Of a stretch of DNA of 64,000 bases, positions 1-11,185 are shown in pieces. The number at the start of each line of letters is the position of its first letter. Positions within the stretch are counted from its first letter, which is position 1. The position numbers and the translations under genes were made by a program. This DNA comes from Yponomeuta sedellus (Eukaryota > Arthropoda > Insecta > Lepidoptera > Yponomeutidae). The notes beneath the pieces were generated by a model, which saw only the letters and a list, made by a program, of their open reading frames with translations, did not search any database and was not told where the DNA came from. The stretch is from NCBI GenBank assembly GCA_934045075.1, contig OW203738.1:1364001-1428000 (forward strand), in the 5' to 3' direction.

Positions 1-32
1 ATGTGAATCTGTTATTGGCTGAAGGACATGAG
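1..32 (+). CDS. UGT exon (partial, cut by window start)
   Basis: Encodes the end of an N-terminal strand, reading HVNLLLAEGHE, and ends in phase 0 at GAG before the donor GTACGT at 33. The upstream part is outside the window. Confidence 0.8.
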
Positions 33-3000
33 GTACGTAAACTTCATAACTAACATAAAAGAGAAATTGAAATCTATTCAAATTTGCCCATTTTTTCTAC
101 GTGATTCCCTTTCTGGATGGATTGATTATTGGTGAGTATTGTTTGAAAAGAGACTGTTATTTGTTTGAAGCAAAACTCGTGTCTCTATCCAGTATCTCCT
201 ATCATCAACATCATTATCATCAACCCATTATGTCCCCACCAAGGGGCACAGGTCTCTTCTCAAAGGAAGTTATAGGTTGTTCTAAATGCTCTGTGGTATA
301 GACCATACTCCACCACGGGGGGGCGTTCGGATTGGTGGAGGCTTGCAAGACTAGCGGCTGGTTTACTGTCTGAAGTTTTCAAGCCGCTTTAAGGCCTCTG
401 ACTTGGCTTAACGACTGCCATCTATCGACGGCAGCCGGCACCAATTGCTTAACGTGCCTTGCAAATCACGGAACTGCTCGGAATAATGCCGGTCACCCAT
501 CCACACACTGAGCGCGCCCTACGTTGCTTAACCTTTGTGATCGTTTAAGATCACTCAGGAAGACGAGCCTGCGAGCGATTCTCTCCTATGATATCTGTCA
601 ATTGTCTTAATACATAATTAAATCGTGTTTCAGATTACCTACATTACACAGTTTCCCATAGCTGATCCACCAACAAAGTTAAAACAAGTTGACATCAGCC
701 CCGTTTCTGGAATACCAAGAAGTAAGTTTTCACCTTGAAAGTAACCGTTGGACAGTTAAAAATCTGTACAAAGTGTACTCTTAAAAAAACTTTTTTATAC
801 ACTATAAGTGGCTCCGGTAGTGGAGTTTGGCCTAAGCTTGCTGCGATGCAGGAAGAGAGTGACCCAGCAGTGAGGACATACAAGGGTTGATATCCATACA
901 CTACAATGAAGATTAGATAAACTTTATAAAGGCAAAAATATCTAATAATCAAAAGTTGTGTATGTAGACCACGATACGAAATGTTTTCCTAGTTGCATTC
1001 CTTCTTTAAAGAGAAGCGCTCGTGACCTAGTCGAACCGAGTCATTGGAATCAGTCACTTGAGTAAAGCAACAACAGGCGCGGTCAAGTGCAGGATGGGGT
1101 GATCGTCACGTGACTACCACTAGTGGCATTTTTCCGAGCGCTTCCTAGCTTCACAAGGTATGTTAAGCCGTTGGTGCCAGCTGCCATCTAATGACAGTCG
1201 TTAAGCCATGTCAGAGGCATTATGGGCGGCTTGAAAATTTCTGACAGTAAGGCCCGACCACTGTCTTACAATCCTCCACCAACCCGGACTTGGCCCCTAT
1301 GGTGGAGTATGGCCTAACCTTCCTACGATGCAGGAAGAGACCCGTGCCTCAGCAGTGGGGACATACATGGGTTGATATCGATTCCTTCAACACATCAATT
1401 AAATCTCAATGAATCAACAATAGTCTATGATATCAATAACCGATCTGTTCTTCCAGTGAACCACGTGGCCATAGACAAACTATTCAATAAGGGTCTGGAC
1501 CACTTGAATCACAATTGGGATATGTACTTCAGCATCGCTAAGCGAACTCTGTTGCATGATAACGTCAGAGGTTTATTGGTTGACAAGGAAGTCGGTTTTG
1601 ACGTTGTCGTAGCCGATTGGATGTTCAGCGAATTGTACGCTGGGTAAGAGTTGGGTCTTAGAAAATACTCATTATATTCTTTTTTTTTTTTAATGCACTA
1701 ACCCGTGCTAAGGACAATTTTAAAGAACCTACTTAGAGGCTAAACTGTCTGTACGTAATACAGAGAGTATTGTAAAGAGGTTCGAGATTTCACTGATGCC
1801 GGTTGGTCGCCCATTAGCTCAGTTGGGAGACCGCTGGCACGGTTAGCCAGAGGTCGCGGGTTCGAGTCCCGGCATGGGTGGAATTTTTAGGCTCTAAATA
1901 GGTTTTTTTAAATACTCATGTTTGATGACTTTGTCTGTCGTCTTCACCTCCATTAATCTGTATTTCGGTTGCAATTGCAACTATCTTAATTTTAACAAAT
2001 CTCTTTCTCTATATTATGCACTCTATTATGTACTTACATACATATCCTCAGGCCTGTACCCAGAGGGGTAGGCAGAGACCAGGGACTGCCACTTGGCACG
2101 ATCCTGACAGATCACCTTCGCTTCATCAACGTTCATAAGTCGTTGAATGCACGCACGCCGGTTCCGGGTACTTTTTATCTTTCCCTTTGCTAATACATCC
2201 CCTATTTGGTCGATGTATGTCCGCCTGGGACGACCCTTACCAACCCTTCCACTCACATTCGCAATATATATTTGTTTCGTCAATCTTTCTTCCTTCATCC
2301 TCTCTTCTATTATAATATTCCATTACGAGGAATATTCTTTTCTTTATTTGATTGAATTTTTCCCTAGTCGCTGGATGATGGTGCTGAAATTTTTATGTTA
2401 CTGTAAGGGGCTGTAAGGAACTAAAAGTCACATATATTTTTTAGTGACATAAGTCACTTGAATTTTAAATTCACAAAATGAAACTTAATGTTATTTTGAC
2501 ATCAACAAACATCGTTATCAACCCTTGTATGTCCCCACTGTTGGGGCACGGGTCTCTTCCTGCATCGCAGGAAGGTTAGGCCATGCTCCACCACGAGTGT
2601 CAAGTCCGGGTCGGTGGAGGATTGTAAGACAGTGACGGGCCTTACTGTCAGAAGTTATCAAGCCGCCCATAAGGCCTCTGACATGGCTTAACGACTGCCA
2701 TTATATGACAGCCGGCACCAACGGCTTAGCGTGCCTTGCGAAGCACGGGAGCGCTCCGAAAAATGCCACTATCGGTAGTCACGGAACGCTCACCCATCCT
2801 GTACCTGACCGCGCCTGTTGTTGCTTAACCAAGTGATTGATTCCAAGCACTCGGTTCGCCAAGGCCACGAGCGCTACAACAAGAATAATCATCTCTAATT
2901 AAAACGTTCAGAGCGATAGTAACGTAGTCAGTTCAGCATCATCGACAGAGTTTTAGGAAACGACGACTTTTTTAATAGCGAAAAAGAAAACCACCCATTA

Positions 3001-6000
3001 TCAACTTGAACTCAAAGAGGCCTGCACCAAAAAGGTTGTACGATATCCTAATGAGAATATCAATAGCTTGACAGCAGCTAAAACATAACATTATGCTTAC
3101 ATTTTTCAGGTTTGCAGCAGTATATAGCTGCCCGTTAATATGGGCAACTTCAATGCATGCCAGTTGGCTGGACCTCCGTCTGATGGACGAGGTTTCAAGC
3201 CCCTCTTACAGTCCGTTTGCTTTATCTGATGGCTCAGGGGGCTTCTGGGCGAGGTGGCGGGAGCTGTGGGCGCAGTGGTCGGTCAGTTTCGTGAGATACT
3301 TGTAAGTGAATTGGCGAGTTGGAATCAATTAACAGAAACAGAAATAGGGAGTCATATCTACGTGAAACTAAAACTGACAACTGACAAAAATATAAACGCA
3401 GGAGTGCTCAAACCCGTTAAATCTACCACAGCCCACATATTTAATTGTCTTTTCACATTTTCTTACTCCATAACTTTTTTGAAACCACTAATCATTGTTT
3501 CTTTTCATTACACACGATAAATAACTTCCACACAAAACAATCCCAATAGTCCCAAACTAGCCACCCCGTATCCTGGCCATCAGACAAGGGCATCACAAAT
3601 ATGGGGGCACATCCTGACTGAGGCCAAATAACTTTACATACATACATAACCTCATGCATGTATCCCAGAGGGGTAGGCAGGGACTGCCACTTGCCACGAT
3701 CCTGGCAGATCACTTTCGCTTCATCAACGTTCATAAGTCGTTGCATGCACGCTCGCATTCTTTTTATTTTACCCTATGCTAATACATCCCCTATTTGGTC
3801 GATGTATGTCCGCCTGGAATGTCCTTTACCAGCCCTTCCACTCACATTCGCAATATATAATTGTTTCATCAATCTTTCTTCCTTCATCCTCTCCATATGT
3901 CCAAACCAACCAAATAAATTTATGAGGCTAAATAAATTAACGGTGCCCAAAACTAGAATCGAGGACTACACGACCATGACAATCAGTCTTTTACACGCTT
4001 TTTCCGAACTTTACGAAGCACTAAACATAATAGATGTTTAATTCAGATTAGATGCAATCTAAATTTTAATCACTTTCTGTTAATTTACAATGTTGTATTT
4101 TTGCATGCTTGTTCAGTTTTGATTACAATGTTCTGTAATGAAAGATGTACCTGATTCAACAACCATTGTTGTTTTCTCATGAAGGTAAGGTAACAGGGCA
4201 TGAAACTTTGCAAACTTAACAAGATTTTTTATCGTACCAACTAGGTCATACGCATTGCTGAAAAATCTTGTTATTAGTTTTTTAAATAAATTTAGCTAAT
4301 CGTATACATTTCCAGTTACTACTCATCCAAAGAGAGCGAGGTATATCTAGAAGCCTTCAACGACGCGGTCGCCAAGCGTGGCCGGACCCTACCCCCACTA
4401 GACGTCATGAGATTCAACGCTTCTTTGATGCTGGGTAACTCACACGTAGCTCTTGGGGTGCCGCTAAGATTACCACAGAGCTACAAGCCTGTTGGGGGAT
4501 ACCACATAATTGGAAAGAATATGGAGAAAATACCAGAGGTAGGATATTCAATGATTCTGTAATAAGGAAGGCATACAATCTTAACAATCCAACCTTAGCT
4601 ACAGATGAAAATGCAAGAAAAAAACTTTATAATTGCTTTGTTTCTTCGATGTTAATAGTACACCAGACAAACGCACTGTATGGTACAGTTTTAATCCCAT
4701 AGATAAATCTTATAAGTTACTGGAGTTGAAACTAGTGACTATTGATTAACATCAAAATAAGTATTTGAGACCTCTGAGAAATAATCAATTTTATTATAAT
4801 TCGATGGTAATCGATCGTTTTTGTAAATAAAATATTAAGTAACAAAATCAAATTGATGACACCCTATAGTAATTTAGACCTTAAAGACTCCTTTACATCA
4901 GTACTTGTACAGTCTACATCGACGCTACTGTAGAGTCAACTCATATTAGATGATTACGAGTAATACAACCCTCCAATTCTTAACTCACAGGATCTAAAAA
5001 CAATATTAGATGACTCAACCAACGGCGTCATATACTTTAGCCTCGGCACTGAACTAGACACTTCACGGATGCCGCTGGCTATGAAAGGGACTCTGCTGCA
5101 AATGTTTAAGAGCTTCAATCAGACAGTCCTATGGAAGATAGATGAGGACGCCCCAACTAATTGGCTTGGTAACGTCCATGTGACCAAGTGGGCGCCTCAA
5201 CAAAGCGTATTAGGTAAGAGACAGAAAAAAATATAATAAAATACAGAAGTCTTTTAAATTATTTATGTTTAAAAAAATGCATTAAATGATATCTACAATA
5301 TAAAAATGAATCGCTGAATGTTTTGGTAAGCGCAAATCTCGGGAGCAGCTGAACCGATTTCGCTAATTTTTTTTTGAGAATATTCGTACTTCAAGGAAGT
5401 AGGACGGTTCTTACAGAGAGAAAAATTAAAAATAATTAAAGAATCGGCTGTTAGGCGGTACGAAGTTCGCTGGGTCAGCTAGTATTAAATAAATAAATGA
5501 AGTCTGGGCGTTTCCATGGTTGTCCTTTTCTGGTTACCATAGCACCGGGAATCCTAGTTTCAGACCAAATCAAGTGTCTGCCAAATCTGGGAGTTATCTA
5601 ATCATGTAAGTATATCTATCCGTGCTTCGCAAGGCACGTTAAGCCGTTGGTGCCGGCTGTCATGTAATGGCAGTCGTTAAGCCATGTCGGAGGCCCTATG
5701 GGCGGCTTGATACCTTCTGACAGTAAGGCCCGCCACTATCTTACAATCCTCCACCAACCCGGACTTGGCCCCCGTGGTGGTGCCTTATCTTCATAGACAG
5801 GAAGAGACCAGTGGGGATACCAACAAAAAGCAACCGAAACCGTCGGATAAATTGTAATGAATGTTGATGAAGCGAGAGCCCGTCTCAGGATCTTGGCCAG
5901 CTGTAAATATTGTTATCTGCCTACGACTTTTACAGTCTAAACAGATAAACTTTACTGTCACCGGAAAGGAGATATAATTAGACAAATCTTGCAGCAACGC

Positions 6001-9000
6001 GGCCGCGGACGAGGTCTCCGGCCAGACTTTTATTTCCACTTAAAATTCTAGTTTTTAAGAGCCGCTTGCACAGTTCCCTTACATCTGACGACCTCCGTGG
6101 TGCAGCGGTAGCGCGTTACCCTACCATGCAAGAGGTCCCGGGTTCGATCCCCGGCTGGGGACCAAAAAAAACAGATCTTGGATGTTTACATGTTTGTGAT
6201 GTCGCTGTTTCTGGTATCCACGACACAGGGTATCCCAGTGTGGGGCCAGAAGCAATTTATGTGCCAGTATGTAAATGTTATGTTATCTCGGTTTAGTACA
6301 ATTTTGACAGTTTTTAGGGTTCCGTACCTCAAAAGGAAAAAACGGAACCCTTATAGGATCACTTTGTTGTCCGTCTGTCCGTCCGTCCGTCCGTCTGTCA
6401 AGACCCTTTTTCTCAGGAACGCGTGGAGGTATGAAGCTGAAATTTATATCAATTACTCAGGTCTACTGTCCCTTGAAGCTGTGAAAAAATCAAACTTCTA
6501 AGCCAACGCAATCAAAAGATACAGCCGTTTATGCCGCAAATTTTCGACACTTGCAAGGGAATCAAAACCTACAGGGTGCTTCCCGTGAACTCAGAATCTT
6601 GAAATTTGGTACGAAGCAACGTCTTATAGCATAGATAAAGGAAAAATTACGAAAACCATAAATTTTTAGTTACATCACATAATATATTTTTTTTTAATAA
6701 TTTTAAACTTACTACCCATTTCCTCATAAACGCGTAGAGGTATTAAATTGAAATTCATACCAAATACTCAGGTCTATAATACAGGTTTGTACGGAACCCT
6801 CGGTGCGCGAGTCTGACTCGCACTTGGCCGGTTTTTTGTATTAGGAATCCGGTTAAAATGTTTTGAATCTAGATTTATGAGCTTGTGCACGTGGATCCAT
6901 GTCATCATTATTAAGTTTATTTCAGCCCACCCAAACACAAAGCTCTTCATCACTAATGGCGGGATGCTATCCCTGCTGGAAGCTGTCCAGTTCGCGGTCC
7001 CCACCGTGGTGATACCAGCCTTCGGAGACCAGTTCCTTAACGCAGCCTGCGTTGTGAGGAACGGTTTCGGAAAAAGAGTGTTGTTGAGGTCAGACCTACG
7101 TATGGGGCTGAAAGATGCTGTTTTGGAGATTTTGGGAAACGAGAGGTAATTACTCAGAAACTCAATCAAGCGACGACAATACACGATGTAGTAATAAAAT
7201 AGTACAACCATGTAAATGTAAGGTAAAAGTAAAAATATTTTATTCGTAAAACATAAATGATGTTGGAGTTGTTACATATGAGTCCTATGCATGTTTTGCC
7301 TCAATAGGCATACGAAATTCGAGAAGGCACCTTAAGAGGAAACAGACTTTATATTGAAAAATTAAAAACAGAAAAACCTTCACCGCAAACGCAAATTATC
7401 ATTGAAGATATGTCAAGAATTATTGAAAATCTCTAACATGTCCAACTCAAACTTAAATACAAAACTTATTATGTATTAATTATGTCGTCTTAGAGCATTT
7501 GTATGAAAGTTTAAAAAAGTACTGAATTAAAGTAGGGAACTTTGCTTGAAGTATACCCCGTAACCGCGGTAATGTCGATTCGCCATGAACCTTGAATTTG
7601 GTGCTGAGGCATAAATTTTGCGTACCTTTACTAAAAATCGTGGCTTGAGTACAACTGATGCAAGCGCATGTAAGATCTCATCAAGTTGACTGCGGGTTGT
7701 GACTTAAGAATTTTTTTTTTTTTTCAATAAGTCTTACTGATTGTGATTAACTCAATTAAGAATCTCCCTCAAGGGGCAATTCCCATACAAATAGAGGACA
7801 CAAATCAAGGTGTGATTGTGCCTACAACTGAGAACAACAGAATGAAAAAGAACTCATAGCGTCATAACTGTCATAAGACTCATAAGACTATAATTGGATA
7901 TCAACCCTTATATGTCCCCACTGTTGGGGCACGTATCTCTTCCTGCATCGCAGGAAGGTTAGGCCATACTCCACTACGGAGGCCAAGTCCGGGTTGGTGG
8001 AGGATTGTAAGACAGTGGCGGGCCTTACTGTCAGGAGTTCGCAAGCCGCCCACGCACGGAAGCACGAAAGCGCTCGGAAAAAATGCCACTAGCAGTAGTC
8101 ACGGGACGGTCACCCATCCTGCACCTGATCGCGCCTGTTGTTGCTTCACTCAAGTGATTGATTCCAATCACTCGGTTCAACTAGACCACGAGCGCTTCAA
8201 GACTATAATTAGTTTTTGATAGTTTTTGGATTCTTTTTTATAAATTTATTTCCAATTATAAGCACGACCAAATCAAAAAACGTATCAGTAATGTTTCATT
8301 ACATCCCGATATGTATGGATTGTTTAAAGAAAAACCAAACGTTTGTCAGGGAATTGCACCTTGAGAACAACAAATAGTAGATTGTTAAACGAGGGTGGAA
8401 AGAATCAATTCCTGAGTTATTTAGACGGCTATAATTATAGTCCGAGTAGGAATTGATTCTTTTACCCGTGTTAAGCACGCTACTTTTCATTTCGAATATG
8501 AGAAAAATAAAAACTCATTTTAATATTCACATCTTAGCATAAAAGATTATTACCATTTTTTTTTTATTCAGTTACAGATACTTACAAAAAACAGATTAGT
8601 ATCCCGCCAATTCATGTCGACTTTTTAAATTTTCAATATGGAACTCACCGCGTAATTGTTGCGGCTTATTCCGCCTAAAGAGGTTTGCACTAAGTTCACA
8701 CTGGCTGTTTAGAAACTCACATGGCCGCAGCATTTTTTTTAATAAGTTTTTTTACACAAAACTCTTCACAGCTGACAGTAGTTCTGTTTTTAAAGTTCAT
8801 TCCGGCCCTTAGGTGGGAAGTAATTTGAATAAGTTTTTTTATGCCACACCTGGCAATAAAGCTTTCTGGGCAAGTGTAGACATAAAAAGATGTACACAAC
8901 ACGGGAGGTAATAAAGAAAGCTCTCGATCGCATATTTACGTCCCTCGCTTGCAGCTCGGGCCGCAAACTTCTGCGATCTCGGCCTTTCTTTGTATTACCA

Positions 9001-9970
9001 CCCTAGTTGTGTAATGTACTATTAATACAGTTGCTCAAAAAGTGGCGTATTACAGGGACGTATAGCGTGCGGGAAGTGGGCTATTACACACTCGTGCGTT
9101 TTCTTTCCCAACTGTCAAAATAATGTCTATTAAAAAGGAAAACCAACCATGAAGTTTTTACTAAAAACAATCATAGAAGTTTTTATGAGCTACTAATTTG
9201 TTTCAATATCAGATTTAATGATTTGATTGAATGAGTTAAGTTAGGTTTCCTTTTTATTTCATTTTCATTTCATATTCATAAAAAAAATCTACTGAAGTCT
9301 TGGCTGTATGGGCATAGTTCCCTTTGCCTACTAGAATGGGTGAAGAAAAAAAATCTCTGCTTATAGTTTTTACGGTTGACGCCATTTTCCAAATAATTTT
9401 TCTTTAGTAAATTGCTTAGTTTTTCGCAACTGTTTTAAAAATAGTCGTTCAGTATCTACACGTGCGGAACCGTCATTGCAACTTGTTCCGACTGTGAACC
9501 CTCGCCTTCGACTGTGCCTCGGCTCGGGTAGACATTTGTCGGAACTCTTTGCAATGACAGCCTTTCCGCACTTGTAATGAAAATATACTATTCCCTCTGT
9601 AGGGAGGGAAGCAGCATTTTCCACCCAATAAACCGATCAAAACAACACTACTTTCCGAGTGTAAGAAATGAAACATATTTGTTACAGTTACAAACAGAAA
9701 GCCAAAGAGGTCTCTTTCATCTTTCGTCATCGTTTGCGGTCCGCGCGCTCCGAAATCCCGTTCTGGATAAAGCACGTCATTAAGACCCAAGGTGCTCCAC
9801 ACCTCCGCTCTCCAGCTCTGCTGGCTCCCTGGTACCAGAAGTGCTACCTAGATTTGGTGATCCTGATGGTTTGTGGGGTGCTTGGTGGATTTTTCGGGGT
9901 CAGAAGAGTCTGGGTGAAGCTTAGAAGGAGTAATCAGGAAGTTTTTATTAGGAAGAGAAAGTTACACTAA
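1..9970 (+). CDS. UDP-glycosyltransferase (UGT), 5'-truncated by the window edge, eight exons
   Basis: Membrane-bound enzyme that transfers sugar from a UDP-sugar to small lipophilic acceptors in detoxification and endobiotic metabolism, with the active site in the ER lumen (family knowledge). Coding exons are 1-32, 634-721, 1457-1643, 3110-3301, 4316-4538, 4991-5213, 6926-7145 and 9688-9970. All junctions are GT-AG and phases agree throughout, giving about 482 residues; family proteins are about 510-530, so roughly 40 N-terminal residues with the signal peptide and probably the acceptor-site His lie to the left. Visible landmarks are LLLAEGHE, ADWMFSELYAG, the donor-site WAPQQSVL, and the signature region NGGMLSLLEAVQF followed by PAFGDQ. 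The last exon carries a hydrophobic anchor (LDLVILMVCGVLGGFFGV) and a basic tail ending RKRKLH. The signature has Asn where His is normal (see findings). Subfamily cannot be assigned. Confidence 0.93.
206..570 (-). mobile_element. 5S-rRNA-derived SINE, head variant B
   Basis: On the minus strand it begins with a 5S-like head (GGTTAAGCAACGTAGGGCGC, then GGATGGGTGACCGG) and runs into the shared body of the family, ending GGACATAATGGGTTGATG. Lies in a UGT intron. Confidence 0.8.
634..721 (+). CDS. UGT exon
   Basis: The acceptor TTTCAG ends at 633 and the donor GTAAGT starts at 722. The 88-nt exon begins in phase 0 with ITYITQFPIADPP and leaves one base, matching the two-base start of the next exon. 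Confidence 0.85.
808..895 (+). mobile_element. 5S-derived SINE, 3' fragment
   Basis: Only the 3' end is present: GTGGAGTTTGGCC, GCGATGCAGGAAGAGA and GGACATACAAGGGTTGATAT. Confidence 0.7.
1013..1382 (+). mobile_element. 5S-derived SINE, full length, head variant A
   Basis: Starts GAAGCGCTCGTGACCTAGTC, followed by the 5S-like AAGCAACAACAGGCGCGGTC and GGATGG boxes, and ends GGGTTGATATCGAT. It ends about 75 bp before a UGT exon acceptor. Confidence 0.85.
1457..1643 (+). CDS. UGT exon
   Basis: The acceptor CTTCCAG ends at 1456 and the donor GTAAGAG starts at 1644. It encodes the LFNKGLDHLNHNWDMYF and DVVVADWMFSELYAG blocks. An open frame continues upstream into SINE-derived sequence, but phase and the acceptor place the start at 1457. 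Confidence 0.9.
1673..1909 (+). mobile_element. tRNA-like fold-back retroposon copy 1
   Basis: The left end is the reverse of the family tail (TTAATGCACTAACCCGTGC). The tRNA-like part spans 1812-1880 with a box-B-like GGGTTCGAGTCCC. The 10-bp direct repeat AAATACTCAT flanks it (1663-1672, 1910-1919). It starts about 30 bp after a UGT donor site. Confidence 0.8.
2030..2310 (-). mobile_element. LINE 3' end, C-terminus of a reverse-transcriptase ORF
   Basis: The minus-strand frame reads VGKGRPRRTYIDQIGDVLA, then RACIQRLMNVDEAKVICQDR and AKWQSLVSAYPSG. A GRPR...ID...DR..W block is typical of the extreme C-terminus of non-LTR reverse-transcriptase polyproteins. Same family at 3645, 15535, 16708, 25500, 33722 and 55017. 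Confidence 0.7.
2512..2878 (-). mobile_element. 5S-derived SINE, near full length
   Basis: Minus-strand copy from the GCGCTCGTGGCC head to the GTATGTCC...GTTGATAA end. Lies in a UGT intron. Confidence 0.82.
3110..3301 (+). CDS. UGT exon
   Basis: The acceptor TTTTTCAG ends at 3109 and the donor GTAAGT starts at 3302. It encodes CPLIWATSMHASWLDLRLMD and the loop with SSPSYSPFALSD that links the two halves of a UGT N-terminal domain. Both ends are phase 2. Confidence 0.92.
3645..3905 (-). mobile_element. LINE 3' end, same family as 2030-2310
   Basis: Near copy of 2030-2310 with small deletions; the minus strand still reads MQRLMNVDEAKVICQDRGKW. Lies in a UGT intron. Confidence 0.68.
4316..4538 (+). 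CDS. UGT exon
   Basis: The acceptor TTTCCAG ends at 4315 and the donor GTAGGA starts at 4539. It encodes AVAKRGRTLPPLDVMRFNAS, LGNSHVALG and LPQSYKPVGGYHI, all typical of the insect UGT linker region. Ends in phase 0. Confidence 0.93.
4991..5213 (+). CDS. UGT exon
   Basis: The acceptor CTCACAG ends at 4990 and the donor GTAAGA starts at 5214. It encodes the start of the C-terminal donor-binding domain, with NGVIYFSLGTEL, TVLWKIDED and VTKWAPQQSVL. Ends in phase 1. Confidence 0.94.
5297..5486 (+). repeat. Interspersed repeat ending in GTTCGCTGGGTCAGCTAGTA
   Basis: Shares GTAAGCGCAAATCTCG, AGCAGCTGAACCGATTTCGC and the tail GTTCGCTGGGT with copies at 28168-28342 and 61426-61603 (inverted). Likely the end of a LINE or non-autonomous element. 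Confidence 0.6.
5608..5820 (+). mobile_element. 5S-derived SINE, 5'-truncated
   Basis: Starts inside the family at TCCGTGCTTCGCAAGGCACG and runs to the GTGGGGATA end. The 5S-like head is missing. Confidence 0.75.
6087..6275 (+). mobile_element. tRNA-derived SINE (A and B boxes)
   Basis: The head GTGGTGCAGCGGTAGCGC (A-box-like) and GGGTTCGATCCCCGGC (B-box-like) lie about 35 bp apart. A non-tRNA body follows. Related heads at 32545 and 52361. Confidence 0.6.
6314..6836 (+). repeat. Interspersed repeat GGGTTCCGTACC...CGCACTTGGCCGG
   Basis: Begins GGGTTCCGTACCTCAAAAGG, holds a GTCC/GTCT array at 6369-6400, and ends CTCGCACTTGGCCGGTTTTT. A diverged second copy is at 22084-22775. Confidence 0.65.
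6926..7145 (+). CDS. UGT exon with donor-binding signature
   Basis: The acceptor TATTTCAG ends at 6925 and the donor GTAATT starts at 7146. It encodes AHPNTKLFITNGGMLSLLEA, then VPTVVIPAFGDQFLNA and a KDAVLEILGNE helix. AAT (Asn) stands where the family signature has His. Ends in phase 2. Confidence 0.94.
7146..7890. other. UGT intron, no recognisable feature
   Basis: AT-rich intronic sequence with no open frame of interest and no match to the repeat families seen elsewhere in the window. Confidence 0.6.
7896..8198 (-). mobile_element. 5S-derived SINE with 12-bp target-site duplication
   Basis: Minus-strand copy flanked by the perfect direct repeat AAGACTATAATT (7884-7895 and 8199-8210), so both ends of the element are fixed. 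The head is intact and the body has a deletion. Confidence 0.88.
8888..9022. repeat. Small palindromic element
   Basis: Arms GTACACAACACGGGAGGTAA and its diverged reverse complement TTACCACCCTAGTTGTGTAA enclose about 65 bp. Probably a small MITE in the last UGT intron. Confidence 0.5.
9462..9574. repeat. Imperfect hairpin upstream of the last UGT exon
   Basis: GTGCGGAA, GTCATTGCAA and GTTCCGAC recur inverted as GTCGGAAC, TTGCAATGAC and TTCCGCAC around a central loop. Lies about 115 bp before the acceptor. Confidence 0.5.
9688..9970 (+). CDS. UGT last exon: C-terminal helix, membrane anchor and tail
   Basis: The acceptor GTTACAG ends at 9687 and TAA is at 9968-9970. It encodes YKQKAKEVS, WIKHVIKTQGAPHLRS and APWYQKCYLD, then about 20 hydrophobic residues and a Lys/Arg-rich cytosolic tail. 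Phase agrees with the previous exon. Confidence 0.92.
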
Positions 9971-10420
9971 AGACTATGAAGATTCGTTTCCATCGTTTTG
10001 ATCTACGTTTGGAAAATCGTTTTTAAAGAAACGAAGTAATTGTCAGTTGTTACAATTTTAGTTATTAAAAAAAGTTGTTGGTTTTATGAATTATTTTTTT
10101 CCATGATTATTGCACGAGCGAGTTTAAAATATTTTCTGAATAGTAATACTATCTACCTATTAAATCACACGCTTTTTATCACCAAACTAGATGAGAGATT
10201 AATTTCATGCTTAGAATACTAAACTTGATAAATGTTGTTTAGATAATATAGATAAGAAACGAATAATCTATAATAGGACAAATAATTAAAGATATACTTA
10301 CCAACAAAACCAATGAATACCAGATAAACGCACCAAGTCACTGTTATATTTAAATACTAACGATAGGCTAAGTTCTACATTTATTGCTGCAAAACACTGG
10401 ACCATGTTGTCTGTAAATTA

Positions 10421-10430
10421 AATAAATAAA
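10421..10430 (+). promoter_or_regulatory. Candidate UGT polyadenylation signal
   Basis: Two overlapping AATAAA hexamers, AATAAATAAA, lie about 450 bp after the UGT stop. The 9971-10420 stretch between holds no other feature and is the likely 3' UTR. Confidence 0.5.
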
Positions 10431-11185
10431 ATTACTAAGACTCTTTAATTTCCTTTACCTGCTCCGTTATTACGTGGACCAAATCCTAAACGATACTAAT
10501 TGCCTAACTGCCAAATTAGTTTATACTGGCCTACCCCGTGATCTGGTAGAGGAGAGAAGGGGGGACACCGCGAGTGTTTAGTGGATAGTCCGGCCCGAAG
10601 CCCGCAACTCCGACACGCAGGCCAGGAGTCCCACACAAAGCCGTTCTTTTGTCCCCCAACAGCAGAGCGGTGAAGTGCGTAAATGCATTCCCCAGCGTTA
10701 CAAAAAAAAATTATTTTTGTTTCGTTTATTTGTATATTTGGTTAATTTCTGTTGTGCTCATGTTGTGTTAATTTTCTGTTTTTTTTGTTTGTGTGATGTG
10801 TCTTGTTGTATAATAAATGTCTTTCTTTCTTTCTCTTTCTTTCATATTAAAATTAATCACTATCTCAGTGTTTCCACACCTGTGGGACCACTGAGGCCGT
10901 GAAACGTTACTATTTGAGCCACGGATGCTTTTCATTGAATAAATGTTTTATTAATAATTATTGAGCCAGCGGTTCCTCACGGTTCATTCGTGATTAGAAT
11001 CGTACGTAGCTGGGTCGCGCCTCTAACCACCCCATTTGTCTTGCTGCAGAATGCTCTCTGACCGTGTAACCTCATGCGGGGATAGGCCTCGTGTCACAGC
11101 GCCGATTGCCTGCAACTCCTGGAGCTGGTAAGGTGCGCTGTAACGAGGTGCGGATGTGGCAGTTTTGCTAGAAAGTTATATTATC
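10431..11185. other. Gene-free stretch with a LINE-like 3' tail
   Basis: Contains a T-rich segment ending AATAAATGTCTTTC and a short CTTT array (10800-10848), which resembles a LINE 3' UTR and tail. The flanking GC-richer parts are not recognised. Confidence 0.4.

Noticed and set aside
1372..1456. Upstream extension of the UGT exon as coding sequence
   Set aside because: The open frame runs into SINE sequence; the CTTCCAG acceptor at 1456 and the phase of the previous exon place the start at 1457.
6090..6165. tRNA gene with GGGTTCGATCCCC
   Set aside because: A and B boxes are present but the stems do not close, and the body and related copies mark it as a SINE head.
9370..9802. Minus-strand frames of 84 and 109 residues near the last UGT exon
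   Set aside because: They overlap the UGT exon and a hairpin repeat and show no family features.
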